DNA of 8,645 bases from an uncultured Bacillota bacterium (GCA_946629205.1 CAMOXP010000048.1:1-8645); one strand, 5' to 3'; positions 1 to 7,168 are shown, counted from the first letter of the stretch. Notes: generated from the letters alone by a model not told the origin. Numbers and translations are program-made.

Positions 1-660
1 CAGGATCGTAAGGCAAAAGCAAGAGATCCGATCACAGCCAAGCTGGTAGCGGATATGATCGTTGCAGCCGGCGCTGACAGAGTCATTACCATGGACCTGC
101 ATGCAGCCCAGATCATGGGATTCTTCACGATTCCTGTAGATCATCTGATCGGACAGCCTCTACTTACTGAATACTACGGAAAACAGAACATCGATGATCT
201 TGTCATCGTATCCCCGGACCACGGCAGCGTGCCGAGAGCTAGGAACATGGCTGAACCGCTCAATTGCCCGATCGCCATCGTCGACAAGAGACGTCCGAAA
301 CCAAACGTCAGCGAGATCATGAACATCATCGGTGACATCGAGGACAAAAACTGCGTACTTCTTGATGACATGATCGATACAGCCGGCACGATCACAAATG
401 CAGCCAATGCGCTGAAAGATCTAGGCGCAAAGAGTGTCAGAGCATGCGCGACACATGCGGTGCTTTCCGGACCTGCCATCCAGAGGATACAGGATTCAGC
501 GATTGAGGAACTGGTTCTCCTGAACACCATGCCGATTCCGGAAGAGAAGATGATCGACAAGATCAAGGTGCTTTCCGTCGGCCCGATGTTCGCGGAGTCA
601 CTGGTGAGAATCCACAACAACGAATCCATCAGTAAGCTGTTTGCAGGAAACAGATTCTAA
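1..660 (+). CDS. prs: Ribose-phosphate pyrophosphokinase (PRPP synthetase), 5'-truncated by window edge
   Basis: This is the C-terminal 219 codons of a class I PRPP synthetase, which transfers pyrophosphate from ATP to ribose 5-phosphate to make PRPP for nucleotide, histidine and tryptophan synthesis in the cytoplasm. The reading frame is open from base 1 and begins inside the flexible catalytic loop (QDRKARARDPI). It continues through the conserved MDLHAAQIMGFF segment (about codons 31-42), the SPDHG segment (about codon 71) and the PRPP-binding signature VLLDDMIDTAGT (about codons 120-131). The stop is TAA at 658-660. An internal ATG at 55 is not the true start, because homology runs straight through it to the edge. 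The full protein is normally near 315-320 residues, so about 100 are missing on the left. pth follows 18 nt downstream. Identification is very secure from motif conservation. Confidence 0.97.
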   Translation, partial: QDRKAKARDPITAKLVADMIVAAGADRVITMDLHAAQIMGFFTIPVDHLIGQPLLTEYYGKQNIDDLVIVSPDHGSVPRARNMAEPLNCPIAIVDKRRPKPNVSEIMNIIGDIEDKNCVLLDDMIDTAGTITNAANALKDLGAKSVRACATHAVLSGPAIQRIQDSAIEELVLLNTMPIPEEKMIDKIKVLSVGPMFAESLVRIHNNESISKLFAGNRF

Positions 661-678
661 CAGGATACAGTTTTCAAT

Positions 679-1299
679 ATGTACGTTATCGCAGGCCTGG
701 GTAATCCAGGCAGACAATACGAAAGAACACGTCACAACATGGGCTTTCTGACTGTGGATGAATTCGCGGCAGCCCATGGGATCGACGTGCGCAGGATCAA
801 GCACAAGGCGCTCATCGGCGAGGGAAGGATCGCGGGGGAGAAGGTTTTGCTTGTGAAACCGCAGACATATATGAACCTGAGCGGGGAGTCTTTGCGTGAG
901 GTCATGCGGTATTATGACGTCCCCATTGAGAATCTGATCGTCATCTATGACGATATGGATCTGGCAGCGGGGACCCTGCGTATACGGAAAAAGGGAAGCG
1001 CCGGGAGCCATAACGGGATGAAGTCGGTCATCTACCAGCTTCAGGATGATGCGTTCCCGCGCATCCGTATTGGAATCGGCGGCACTGCAGGCGATGAATG
1101 GAAAGATTATGTCACAGGACAGGTCACGGACAAGGAAGCGCCGGTTTTGGCAGAAGCGATCCGGCAGGCGGCTGCCGCGATCGACTGCATCATCACCGAT
1201 GGGATCGACATCGCCATGAACCGGTTCAATACAAGCAAGAAGAAAGAAAAAGAAGACAAGAAAGAAGAAAAACAAGAAGAAAAGCATGACGACGATTAA
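679..1299 (+). CDS. pth: Peptidyl-tRNA hydrolase
   Basis: The product (206 residues) hydrolyses the ester bond of peptidyl-tRNAs released early from ribosomes, recycling tRNA. The bacterial Pth signatures are all present: the N-terminal GLGNPG with Asn9, the TRHNMGF motif with catalytic His19 (equivalent to E. coli His20), PQTYMNLSG with Asn66, YDDMDL with Asp91/Asp92, and GSAGSHNGMKS with Asn112. The ATG at 679 gives the normal family N-terminus. Only a weak AGGA (662-665, 13 nt away) precedes it, so translation may be coupled to prs. The family body ends near residue 184. It is followed by an unusual tail of about 20 residues made almost only of Lys, Glu and Asp, encoded by a purine-rich tract. 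The last 14 nt overlap mfd. The prs-pth-mfd order is the common Firmicutes arrangement. Confidence 0.96.
   Translation: MYVIAGLGNPGRQYERTRHNMGFLTVDEFAAAHGIDVRRIKHKALIGEGRIAGEKVLLVKPQTYMNLSGESLREVMRYYDVPIENLIVIYDDMDLAAGTLRIRKKGSAGSHNGMKSVIYQLQDDAFPRIRIGIGGTAGDEWKDYVTGQVTDKEAPVLAEAIRQAAAAIDCIITDGIDIAMNRFNTSKKKEKEDKKEEKQEEKHDDD
1237..1284 (+). repeat. Polypurine low-complexity tract at the pth/mfd junction
   Basis: These 48 bases on the + strand are all A or G except for two C residues (1257 and 1273), and no T occurs from 1231 to 1286. The tract encodes the Lys/Glu-rich tail of Pth and runs up to the mfd start codon at 1286. It contains several runs of three to five A. No clear Shine-Dalgarno with normal spacing stands out in it, although GAAGA/GAAAAG near 1277-1284 could act as a weak one. 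Confidence 0.7.
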
Positions 1300-4200
1300 T
1301 ATCGCCGGCGCGTCAGAGGGACGCGTCGCGCCGTTCATAGCTGAAAAAAGACAGGAGAATCACGGTCAGTGTCTGATCGTTGTGCCCACGTTGAGCAGGG
1401 CGCAGCGTCTTCAGACTGACCTCTCTTTTTTTAATGGTGGCGAGCCTGTCTACGTGCTTCCGCCGGATGAGGACAGCGCCATCGCCTACGAAGCCAAGAG
1501 CAATGACGCGCTTATGGAGCGCATACGCGTACTGAAGGCCGTGACAGGGGGCGAAAGGTGCATCGTCATTGCACCGGTCACGGGCGCCATCCGGAAGATG
1601 CCGCCGAAGGAGATATTCACCGAGAACACGATCGAACTGGAACTGGGGCAGGATCTTGATCTGGGGCAGCTTCGCAATCGTCTGTCGCTTCTGGGCTACG
1701 ACCGGGTTTCCATGGTAGAAGCGCGGGGTGAGTACAGCATCCGGGGCGGCATCATCGATATCTACACGCCGGAAGGGGAGGATCCCTACCGCATCGAGCT
1801 GTTTGACACGGAGATCGATTCCATCAGGGCGTTCGATCTCGAGACCCAGCGTTCCGTTGAGACCTTAAGCAGCCTGACGATTTACCCGTGCTCCCAGCTG
1901 CCGCGTGATCCCGCGCTCTTCGAAAAGGCGTCCGGACGCATCCGCCGCGCCTATGACAGGGCTATCAAACGAGCGCAAAAGAATGAAGAAAGCCCGGACC
2001 TGGGAAAGGAACTGTCGAAACGCAGAGATCAGCTGCTAGAGTTCGCGTCTACGATGACAAACCTTCAGTACCTGGAGCGGTTTCTCAGTTACTTTTATGA
2101 TGAGACAACGTATATCTGGGATTATATGACGGATCTGCAGATCATGATCGATGATCCATCCAGGATTTTGGAGACGATCGAAGCGAATGCGGCGGAGCGT
2201 CACAGCGAAATCGTAGGCATCCTGGAGAGCGGCAGAGGGATCCGTGAAGATTTCGCGGCTTTATCCGACCAGGAGGATTTCTTCGGTATCTACAGGATGG
2301 CGGCAGAGAAAGGAATCGATTGCACGATCTTCACGCCTTTTGTCATGACGATCAAAGGGGGCAAGGACTCGGCGGAAGGTCCGTTCCTGCATGAGCTGCG
2401 GCAGGTGCAGACCAGACAGATGCCTCAGTACGACGGACATATGGATCAGCTTCGTGCTGATCTGGAAGGCTACATCGCCCGCGGCTTTGATGTTCAGATC
2501 GTCTGCAGCACAGAAGAGAGAAAAAAGAACATGCTGGAATTCGTCCAGCACGAGACATTCAATGAACGGGTGCTCCCGGGCAGATATGAAGCAGGCCATG
2601 TGCAGGTTATCGAAGGCGTGATCACTGCCGGCATGGAACTGACAGACCGGAAGCGCTGTTATATATGGGAAGGTGACATCTTCGGCGGCAGCAAGAGACG
2701 CCGGAAACGGTCCAGATCCGCGCGGGGCGGCAATCCGATCAAAAGCTTCGCCGATGTACAGAAAGGGGATTATGTCGTCCATGAAAGTCATGGTATCGGC
2801 AAGTTCACCGGCATCGAACAGCTCATCGTGCAGGGCATGAAGCAGGATTTTCTCAAGGTGGAATACGCCGGAACGGACATGCTGTACATTCCTGTGGACC
2901 AGCTGGACAGCCTGCAGAAATACATCGGCGGAGACGGGATCACGCCGCGTCTCAACAAACTGTCCGGAACGGAGTGGAAGGCCACCAAGGCTCGCGCCCA
3001 GGCAGCGGTTTCTGACCTTGCTGAAGAACTGATCCGGGTCGCCAATGTCAGGCGCAACCGGGGTGGGTATGCCTTTGCAGAAGATACTCCCTGGCAGAAG
3101 GAATTCGAAGACAGCTTCCCGTATACTGAGACGGACGATCAGCTCCGCTGCGTCAGTGAAATCAAGGAAGATATGGAAAAGCCATATCCTATGGACCGGC
3201 TGCTGTGCGGCGACGTGGGATTCGGCAAGACGGAGGTCGCGGCCAGAGCGCTGTTCAAATGCGTTATTGAGGGGAAACAGGCTGCGGTCCTTGTTCCGAC
3301 GACGCTCCTGGCTAACCAGCATTTTTATACATTGAAAGAACGGTTCGAGAAGTTCCCGGTGCGGGTGGAGATGCTGTCCCGTTTCCGCACACCCACCCAG
3401 CAGAAAAAGATCATCAAAGACATCGGAAAGGGCGATGTGGACCTGGTGATCGGGACACACAGGCTGCTCTCAAAAGATATGAAGTTCCACGATCTGGGTC
3501 TGCTCGTGATCGATGAGGAGCAGCGTTTCGGCGTGCGCCACAAGGAGCGGATCAAGCAGCTCAGGGAAAATGTGGACGTGCTCACGCTGTCTGCGACACC
3601 GATCCCGAGGACTTTGCACATGTCACTGTCGGGTATGAAGGATATGAGCACCATTGAAGAACCGCCGGAAGGACGCTATCCGGTCCAGACATACGTTATG
3701 GAGGAAGACTCCTTCCTGATCCGGGAGGCCATCGAGAAAGAACTGGCCAGGGGCGGACAGGTCTATGTGCTCAGCAACCGTGTCAAATCCATCAATACGG
3801 TCGCGCAGACCATTCAGGAACTGGTTCCGCATGCGAGCGTCGCCGTAGGCCACGGACAGATGAAGGAGGCGGAACTGGAGAACATCATCATGGATTTCGC
3901 TGCGGGAGAATATGATATCCTCGTGTCAACGACGATCATCGAATCCGGAACGGATATCCCCAACGTCAACACGATGATCGTTCTGGACGCGGACCGGTTC
4001 GGTCTGGCACAGCTGTACCAGCTGCGCGGACGCGTGGGCCGGGCAGGGCGCATCGCGTACACCTACCTGATGTACCACAAGGACAAGGTGCTCACCGAGA
4101 TCGCCGAGAAGCGTCTCAAAGCGATCCGTGATTTCACGGAGTTCGGATCAGGGTTCAAGATCGCCATGCGGGATCTGGAACTGCGCGGTGCCGGAAACAT

Positions 4201-4849
4201 CCTGGGCAGGGAGCAGTCGGGGCACATGCTCGACATCGGTTACGAACTGTACTGCAAGCTGCTAGATGACGCCATGCGGAGAGCCGGCGCGGCAGACGGA
4301 GAAGGAGGCGCAGCGGGGCCGGGCGCCGCTGCAGGAAGCACGGCTGCAGACGGACCGCAGGCCGAAAACACTGCTGTCAATATCCCGGTGCAGGCAATTA
4401 TTCCGGCTAGATATATCGATGACGAAGTGCTGAAACTGCAGATGTACAAGAAGATCGCGATGATCGAGACGGACGAAGACGCGTCGGATCTGATCGATGA
4501 ATTCATCGACCGGTTCGGCGATCCTCCGATGCAGACGCAGAATCTCATCCGGCTCGCCGTGATCCGGGCAAAAGCAAGAACCCTCGGCATTACTGAGATT
4601 TCACAGGACGGATTCAAACTCAAGTTTTCACTGATCCCCGATGTGCGCTTCGGACCGGACGTGATTCCCGATCTGGTCGCGGAATACGGAGAGCGCATCC
4701 GGTTCAACGGCGGCGCGAAGCCGTTTATCAGACTGACTGCGGGCGTCCGCACCAGCGGAGAAGGCAAACCGCCGTCAGGAGATTATACACAAAAGATACT
4801 GAAAGAACTGGAACAGTTCTTCAAAGTCGCAAAAGGAGAAAACCATTGA
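1286..4849 (+). CDS. mfd: Transcription-repair coupling factor Mfd
   Basis: Mfd (1187 residues) is an ATP-driven DNA translocase that pushes stalled RNA polymerase off damaged DNA and recruits UvrA. The domains are seen in order: a UvrB-like N-terminal module (about 1-350, including the GEYSIRGGIIDIY motif at 148-160); a linking domain ending in a basic stretch (470-480); the CarD-like RNA-polymerase-interacting domain (about 488-548, GDYVVHESHGIG); and the RecG-type motor with Walker A GDVGFGKTE (642-650), DEEQ box (743-746), SATPIPRT (769-776), QLRGRVGR (912-919) and the translocation motif with LELRGAGNILG (964-974). The C-terminal regulatory domain follows (about 1033-1180). An Ala/Gly-rich insertion lies at about 999-1030. 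The start ATG overlaps pth by 14 nt and lacks a good ribosome site, which suggests translational coupling. Length is close to that of B. subtilis Mfd. Confidence 0.98.
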   Translation: MTTINIAGASEGRVAPFIAEKRQENHGQCLIVVPTLSRAQRLQTDLSFFNGGEPVYVLPPDEDSAIAYEAKSNDALMERIRVLKAVTGGERCIVIAPVTGAIRKMPPKEIFTENTIELELGQDLDLGQLRNRLSLLGYDRVSMVEARGEYSIRGGIIDIYTPEGEDPYRIELFDTEIDSIRAFDLETQRSVETLSSLTIYPCSQLPRDPALFEKASGRIRRAYDRAIKRAQKNEESPDLGKELSKRRDQLLEFASTMTNLQYLERFLSYFYDETTYIWDYMTDLQIMIDDPSRILETIEANAAERHSEIVGILESGRGIREDFAALSDQEDFFGIYRMAAEKGIDCTIFTPFVMTIKGGKDSAEGPFLHELRQVQTRQMPQYDGHMDQLRADLEGYIARGFDVQIVCSTEERKKNMLEFVQHETFNERVLPGRYEAGHVQVIEGVITAGMELTDRKRCYIWEGDIFGGSKRRRKRSRSARGGNPIKSFADVQKGDYVVHESHGIGKFTGIEQLIVQGMKQDFLKVEYAGTDMLYIPVDQLDSLQKYIGGDGITPRLNKLSGTEWKATKARAQAAVSDLAEELIRVANVRRNRGGYAFAEDTPWQKEFEDSFPYTETDDQLRCVSEIKEDMEKPYPMDRLLCGDVGFGKTEVAARALFKCVIEGKQAAVLVPTTLLANQHFYTLKERFEKFPVRVEMLSRFRTPTQQKKIIKDIGKGDVDLVIGTHRLLSKDMKFHDLGLLVIDEEQRFGVRHKERIKQLRENVDVLTLSATPIPRTLHMSLSGMKDMSTIEEPPEGRYPVQTYVMEEDSFLIREAIEKELARGGQVYVLSNRVKSINTVAQTIQELVPHASVAVGHGQMKEAELENIIMDFAAGEYDILVSTTIIESGTDIPNVNTMIVLDADRFGLAQLYQLRGRVGRAGRIAYTYLMYHKDKVLTEIAEKRLKAIRDFTEFGSGFKIAMRDLELRGAGNILGREQSGHMLDIGYELYCKLLDDAMRRAGAADGEGGAAGPGAAAGSTAADGPQAENTAVNIPVQAIIPARYIDDEVLKLQMYKKIAMIETDEDASDLIDEFIDRFGDPPMQTQNLIRLAVIRAKARTLGITEISQDGFKLKFSLIPDVRFGPDVIPDLVAEYGERIRFNGGAKPFIRLTAGVRTSGEGKPPSGDYTQKILKELEQFFKVAKGENH

Positions 4850-4854
4850 ACGAT

Positions 4855-4861
4855 AAGGAGG
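4855..4861 (+). promoter_or_regulatory. Ribosome binding site of dapB
   Basis: AAGGAGG, a full anti-16S match, lies 7 nt before the ATG at 4869 and fixes that start. It sits in the 19-nt gap between mfd and dapB, so dapB can be translated efficiently and independently within the shared transcript. Confidence 0.9.
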
Positions 4862-4868
4862 CATTTGC

Positions 4869-5651
4869 ATGGTTAAAGTTGTGATCACTGCGCCCCGGGG
4901 CGCGATGGACAGTCTGATCGTCCAGGAAGCATTCAAAAATGACAATATCGAGGTCGTCGGGTGCGTAGGCACGCCGGGCGCGGACTATATCGGCAAGGAC
5001 GCAGGCCAGGTCTGCGGTCTGGGGCAGGATATCGGCGCCCTTGTCTACGATGATCTCGAAGCAAAGACCGGCAAGGGGACGCTCATCGACCTGTGCGATG
5101 TCGTCGTCGACTACTCCCGCATCGAGGTCAGCATGGACGTGCTGGATAAGTGCGTTGCCCACGGCAAGGCTTACCTTTGCGGTACGACAGGATTTTCGGA
5201 AGAACAGCTTGAAGCTTTTGCAAAAGCTTCCGATTCCATCGCCCTGATGCAGACGGCGAACACTTCATATGTGGTGACAGTTATGAAGAAACTGCTGCGT
5301 GAGGCGGCAGAGCTGCTCGAAGGCAAAGCCGGCATGGAGATCATCGAACTGCATTCGGATACGAAGCTGGACGCGCCCAGCGGCACGGCCATCGAAATGG
5401 CAGAGGAAATGGCTGCCGGCATGAAAGAGGGCGGATATGAGGATATCACATTCCATTCCGTGCGCGCCGGCAACACACCGAGCAGCCACCACGTGCTCTT
5501 CGGATGTCAGGGGGAGATGTTCCAGATCACCCATGACGCTTACGACTGGCGCTGCTACGCCATCGGCGCCTGCGACGCGATCCTGTATCTGGGCGCTCGC
5601 AAAGAGGCAGGGGAGCCTGGTTCCTACACGATGTTCGACGTGATAGGTTGA
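4869..5651 (+). CDS. dapB: 4-hydroxy-tetrahydrodipicolinate reductase (DapB), divergent at conserved motifs
   Basis: The product (260 residues) matches DapB, which uses NAD(P)H to reduce the DapA product to tetrahydrodipicolinate on the way to diaminopimelate and lysine. Visible family marks are KDAG near residue 38-41, CGTTGF (about 105), the IIELHSDTKLDAPSGTA block (about 158-174), the HSVRAG turn, and the C-terminal Y-T-M-F-D-V ending. The block keeps the Lys and the first His of the usual HHxxK motif, but the second His is Ser. Other departures are an N-terminal nucleotide loop reading APRGAMD instead of GxxGxMG, NTS where NFS is usual, and NTPSSHH where most members have a G-E-H motif. 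It follows mfd by 19 nt, with no other lysine gene nearby. DapB is the best call; a diverged paralogue with altered cofactor or substrate use is possible. Confidence 0.87.
   Translation: MVKVVITAPRGAMDSLIVQEAFKNDNIEVVGCVGTPGADYIGKDAGQVCGLGQDIGALVYDDLEAKTGKGTLIDLCDVVVDYSRIEVSMDVLDKCVAHGKAYLCGTTGFSEEQLEAFAKASDSIALMQTANTSYVVTVMKKLLREAAELLEGKAGMEIIELHSDTKLDAPSGTAIEMAEEMAAGMKEGGYEDITFHSVRAGNTPSSHHVLFGCQGEMFQITHDAYDWRCYAIGACDAILYLGARKEAGEPGSYTMFDVIG
5211..5230. repeat. Perfect 20-bp palindrome inside dapB
   Basis: The left arm GAAGCTTTTG (5211-5220) is the exact reverse complement of the right arm CAAAAGCTTC (5221-5230), with no spacer. It encodes part of the Glu-Ala-Phe-Ala-Lys-Ala-Ser segment of DapB. 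It may be chance within an Ala/Lys-rich helix. Confidence 0.6.
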
Positions 5652-5676
5652 CGAAAACGGGTAAGTATGAGATACT
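5648..5676 (+). promoter_or_regulatory. Candidate sigma-A promoter for the first permease
   Basis: A TTGACG -35 (5648-5653, five of six consensus bases) overlaps the dapB stop codon. It is spaced 17 nt from GATACT (5671-5676, four of six), which is preceded by TGA, giving an extended -10. Transcription would start near 5682-5684. The -10 lies inside the dyad at 5659-5681, which suggests repression by a bound protein. No experiment or comparison backs this. Confidence 0.5.
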
Positions 5677-5681
5677 TATCC
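5659..5681. promoter_or_regulatory. Inverted repeat between dapB and first permease (candidate operator or hairpin)
   Basis: GGGTAAGTAT (5659-5668) and ATACTTATCC (5672-5681) pair over ten positions, with one G-T mismatch as DNA (a G-U wobble as RNA), around a 3-nt centre GAG. There is no U-tract after it, so it is a poor terminator for dapB. Its place over the putative -10 and spacer fits an operator. No known regulator motif was recognised. Confidence 0.55.
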
Positions 5682-5683
5682 AA

Positions 5684-5715
5684 ATGCACGCAATTTTCTG
5701 TATGCTTGCGTGCAT
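5684..5715 (+). promoter_or_regulatory. Leader hairpin upstream of first permease
   Basis: ATGCACGCAA (5684-5693) and TTGCGTGCAT (5706-5715) form a perfect 10-bp stem with a 12-nt loop. If transcription starts near 5683, this stem would be the very 5' end of the permease mRNA, where it could stabilise the message. Alternatively it is a second protein-binding dyad. It does not resemble a riboswitch that I know, and it does not cover the ribosome site. Confidence 0.5.
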
Positions 5716-5728
5716 GGCAACTGTTTTT

Positions 5729-5736
5729 GGAGGAGG
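5729..5736 (+). promoter_or_regulatory. Ribosome binding site that sets the first permease start
   Basis: GGAGGAGG ends 9 nt before the ATG at 5746. An upstream in-frame GTG at 5710 lies inside the hairpin arm and has no ribosome site. Starting there would add 12 residues not found in the paralogue, so 5746 is preferred. Confidence 0.88.
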
Positions 5737-5745
5737 ACTTTTCTT

Positions 5746-7026
5746 ATGACTGCAACGCAAATCATTGCACTGGCTATTTTTGTGGCCGTAATTGCGGTAA
5801 TCGTGTCCGAGAAACTGCACAGAGCAGCCTGCGCCCTGATCGGTGCTGTGCTTCTGATTCTCATCGGGATACTGGAACCGCACGAAGCCCTCGGCTTTAT
5901 CGACTTTAACACCATCGGCGTACTCATCGGTATGATGATGTTCGTCGCGGTTGTTAAAAATTCCGGAATATTCGAGTATCTTGCCGTCAAATCGGCGAAG
6001 ATCGCGAAGGGAAATCCATGGAAGATCATGGTCTATTTCATGATCATCACCGCTGTGCTCTCAGCGTTCCTGGATAATGTAACAACTGTACTGCTCATCG
6101 GACCGATGACATTCAGCATCTGCAAGACGCTGGAACTGAATCCGATCCCGTTCCTGATGACGCAGATCATCGCATCCAACGTTGGAGGAACCGGCACACT
6201 GATCGGAGACCCACCGAACATCATGATCGGCAGCGCTGCGGACATCCCGTTCATTTCATTCATCATCTATGACGGACCGATCGTTGTCATCACAATGGTT
6301 GCTACGATCATGGCGTTTAAGTTCATCTATAAGAAGGGGCTTTCGGTAGCGCCTGAAAAGATGGAATTGATCATGAAAATGGATGAAAAAGCGGAGATCA
6401 GAGACCAGGTGCTCTTCTACAAGAGCATCATCATGATCTGCCTGGTCGCACTGGCATTCATCCTTCACGATACGCTGGAACTGAAGACAAGCGTGATCGC
6501 GCTGTCCTGCGCCGCACTGATGATCCTCATCGGCAAGCAGGATGTGGAAGAAACTGTACACGATGTAGAATGGCCGACGATCGTATTCTTCGCCTTCCTG
6601 TTCATCGTTGTCGGCGGATTGGAGAAGGTAGGCCTGATCCACATGCTGGCTGTTTCGCTCATGGACGCAACGGGAACACACTACGTGGTTCTCATGATCG
6701 TACTCCTGTGGGTATCCGCGATCTGCTCCGCTGTACTGGACAACATTCCGTTCGTTGCGACCCTGATCCCGCTGATCCAGCAGATGCAGGAAGCAGGACT
6801 GGACGTATGGCCGCTTTGGTGGGCTGTCTCCATCGGCGCTTGCTTCGGCGGAAACGGAACGATCATCGGCGCATCCGCCAACGTCGTTCTGACAGGAATC
6901 GCCAACAGGAGAGGGTATCCGATCACCTTCATCGACTTCCTGAAGATCGGCGCACCGATGATGTTGCTGTCGATCATTCTGGCGACCATCTATCTGCTGA
7001 TACTCTTCGGCGGATACTGGAAGTAA
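5746..7026 (+). CDS. ArsB/NhaD-family (ion transporter superfamily) permease, copy 1
   Basis: This is a 426-residue polytopic inner-membrane protein with about 11-12 hydrophobic segments (for example 5-20, 25-43, 54-71, 95-119, 172-195, 225-240, 247-263, 278-294, 313-343, 402-422). Two related half-repeats carry the family signatures: LDNVTTVLLIGP (109-120) with GGTGTLIGDPPNIMIG (147-162), and LDNIPFVATLIPLI (331-344) with GGNGTIIGASANVVLTG (368-384). This pattern is that of the ArsB/NhaD/P-protein group, which holds arsenite efflux pumps and Na+/H+ antiporters, and E. coli ArsB has a similar length. No arsR, arsC or arsA lies nearby, so arsenite is not favoured and the substrate is unknown. 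It has its own candidate promoter and dyads upstream and a terminator downstream. The next gene is a copy about 87% identical. Confidence 0.9.
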   Translation: MTATQIIALAIFVAVIAVIVSEKLHRAACALIGAVLLILIGILEPHEALGFIDFNTIGVLIGMMMFVAVVKNSGIFEYLAVKSAKIAKGNPWKIMVYFMIITAVLSAFLDNVTTVLLIGPMTFSICKTLELNPIPFLMTQIIASNVGGTGTLIGDPPNIMIGSAADIPFISFIIYDGPIVVITMVATIMAFKFIYKKGLSVAPEKMELIMKMDEKAEIRDQVLFYKSIIMICLVALAFILHDTLELKTSVIALSCAALMILIGKQDVEETVHDVEWPTIVFFAFLFIVVGGLEKVGLIHMLAVSLMDATGTHYVVLMIVLLWVSAICSAVLDNIPFVATLIPLIQQMQEAGLDVWPLWWAVSIGACFGGNGTIIGASANVVLTGIANRRGYPITFIDFLKIGAPMMLLSIILATIYLLILFGGYWK

Positions 7027-7072
7027 CCTGCCGCAAAGGCAATCCGGACATTGCAAAAATACATAATTATTC

Positions 7073-7107
7073 AAAAAAAGAACAGGCCATCGGCTTGTTC
7101 TTTTTTT
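7073..7107 (+). terminator. Intrinsic terminator after first permease
   Basis: The stem GAACAGGCC (7080-7088) / GGCTTGTTC (7092-7100) has one G-U pair and a 3-nt loop. It is flanked by seven A (7073-7079) and seven T (7101-7107), which extend the pairing to 16 bp. The A-run makes it potentially bidirectional. It separates the two permease genes into different transcripts. Confidence 0.92.
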
Positions 7108-7122
7108 CGTTCGTAGTATAAT
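7095..7122 (+). promoter_or_regulatory. Candidate promoter for second permease, overlapping the terminator
   Basis: A consensus TATAAT lies at 7117-7122. The best -35 is TTGTTC (7095-7100, only the TTG matches), 16 nt upstream, and it is the 3' arm of the preceding terminator. The start would be near 7129, leaving a leader of about 84 nt. The -10 is strong and the -35 weak, so an activator or another start site is possible. Confidence 0.5.
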
Positions 7123-7142
7123 TGAACTCGTGTGATGCACAC

Positions 7143-7168
7143 TGTATACATTATATATAATGATTACA
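7143..7168. promoter_or_regulatory. AT-rich dyad in second permease leader (candidate operator)
   Basis: A perfect 14-bp palindrome CATTATATATAATG (7149-7162) is extended outward by TGTA (7143-7146) and TACA (7165-7168), with two mismatched pairs between. The whole makes a 26-bp near-symmetric site. It contains another TATAAT (7156-7161) without a good -35. Smaller dyads flank it: GTGTG-ATG-CACAC (7130-7142) and AGTAT-C-ATACT (7188-7198). It lies downstream of the candidate promoter, where a bound repressor would block transcription. Confidence 0.45.

Noticed and set aside
2261..3460. A 399-codon open frame on the minus strand inside mfd
   Set aside because: It lies wholly antisense to mfd, has no recognisable domain or ribosome site, and is explained by codon bias of the real gene.
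5659..5681. Intrinsic terminator after dapB
   Set aside because: The hairpin has no following U-tract, so it was called as an operator-like dyad instead.
5710..5745. GTG start at 5710 for permease 1
   Set aside because: No ribosome site, lies inside a hairpin arm, and adds residues absent from the paralogue; the ATG at 5746 has a strong Shine-Dalgarno.
5652..5745. Riboswitch in the permease 1 leader
   Set aside because: Two simple hairpins only; no conserved aptamer core that I recognise.
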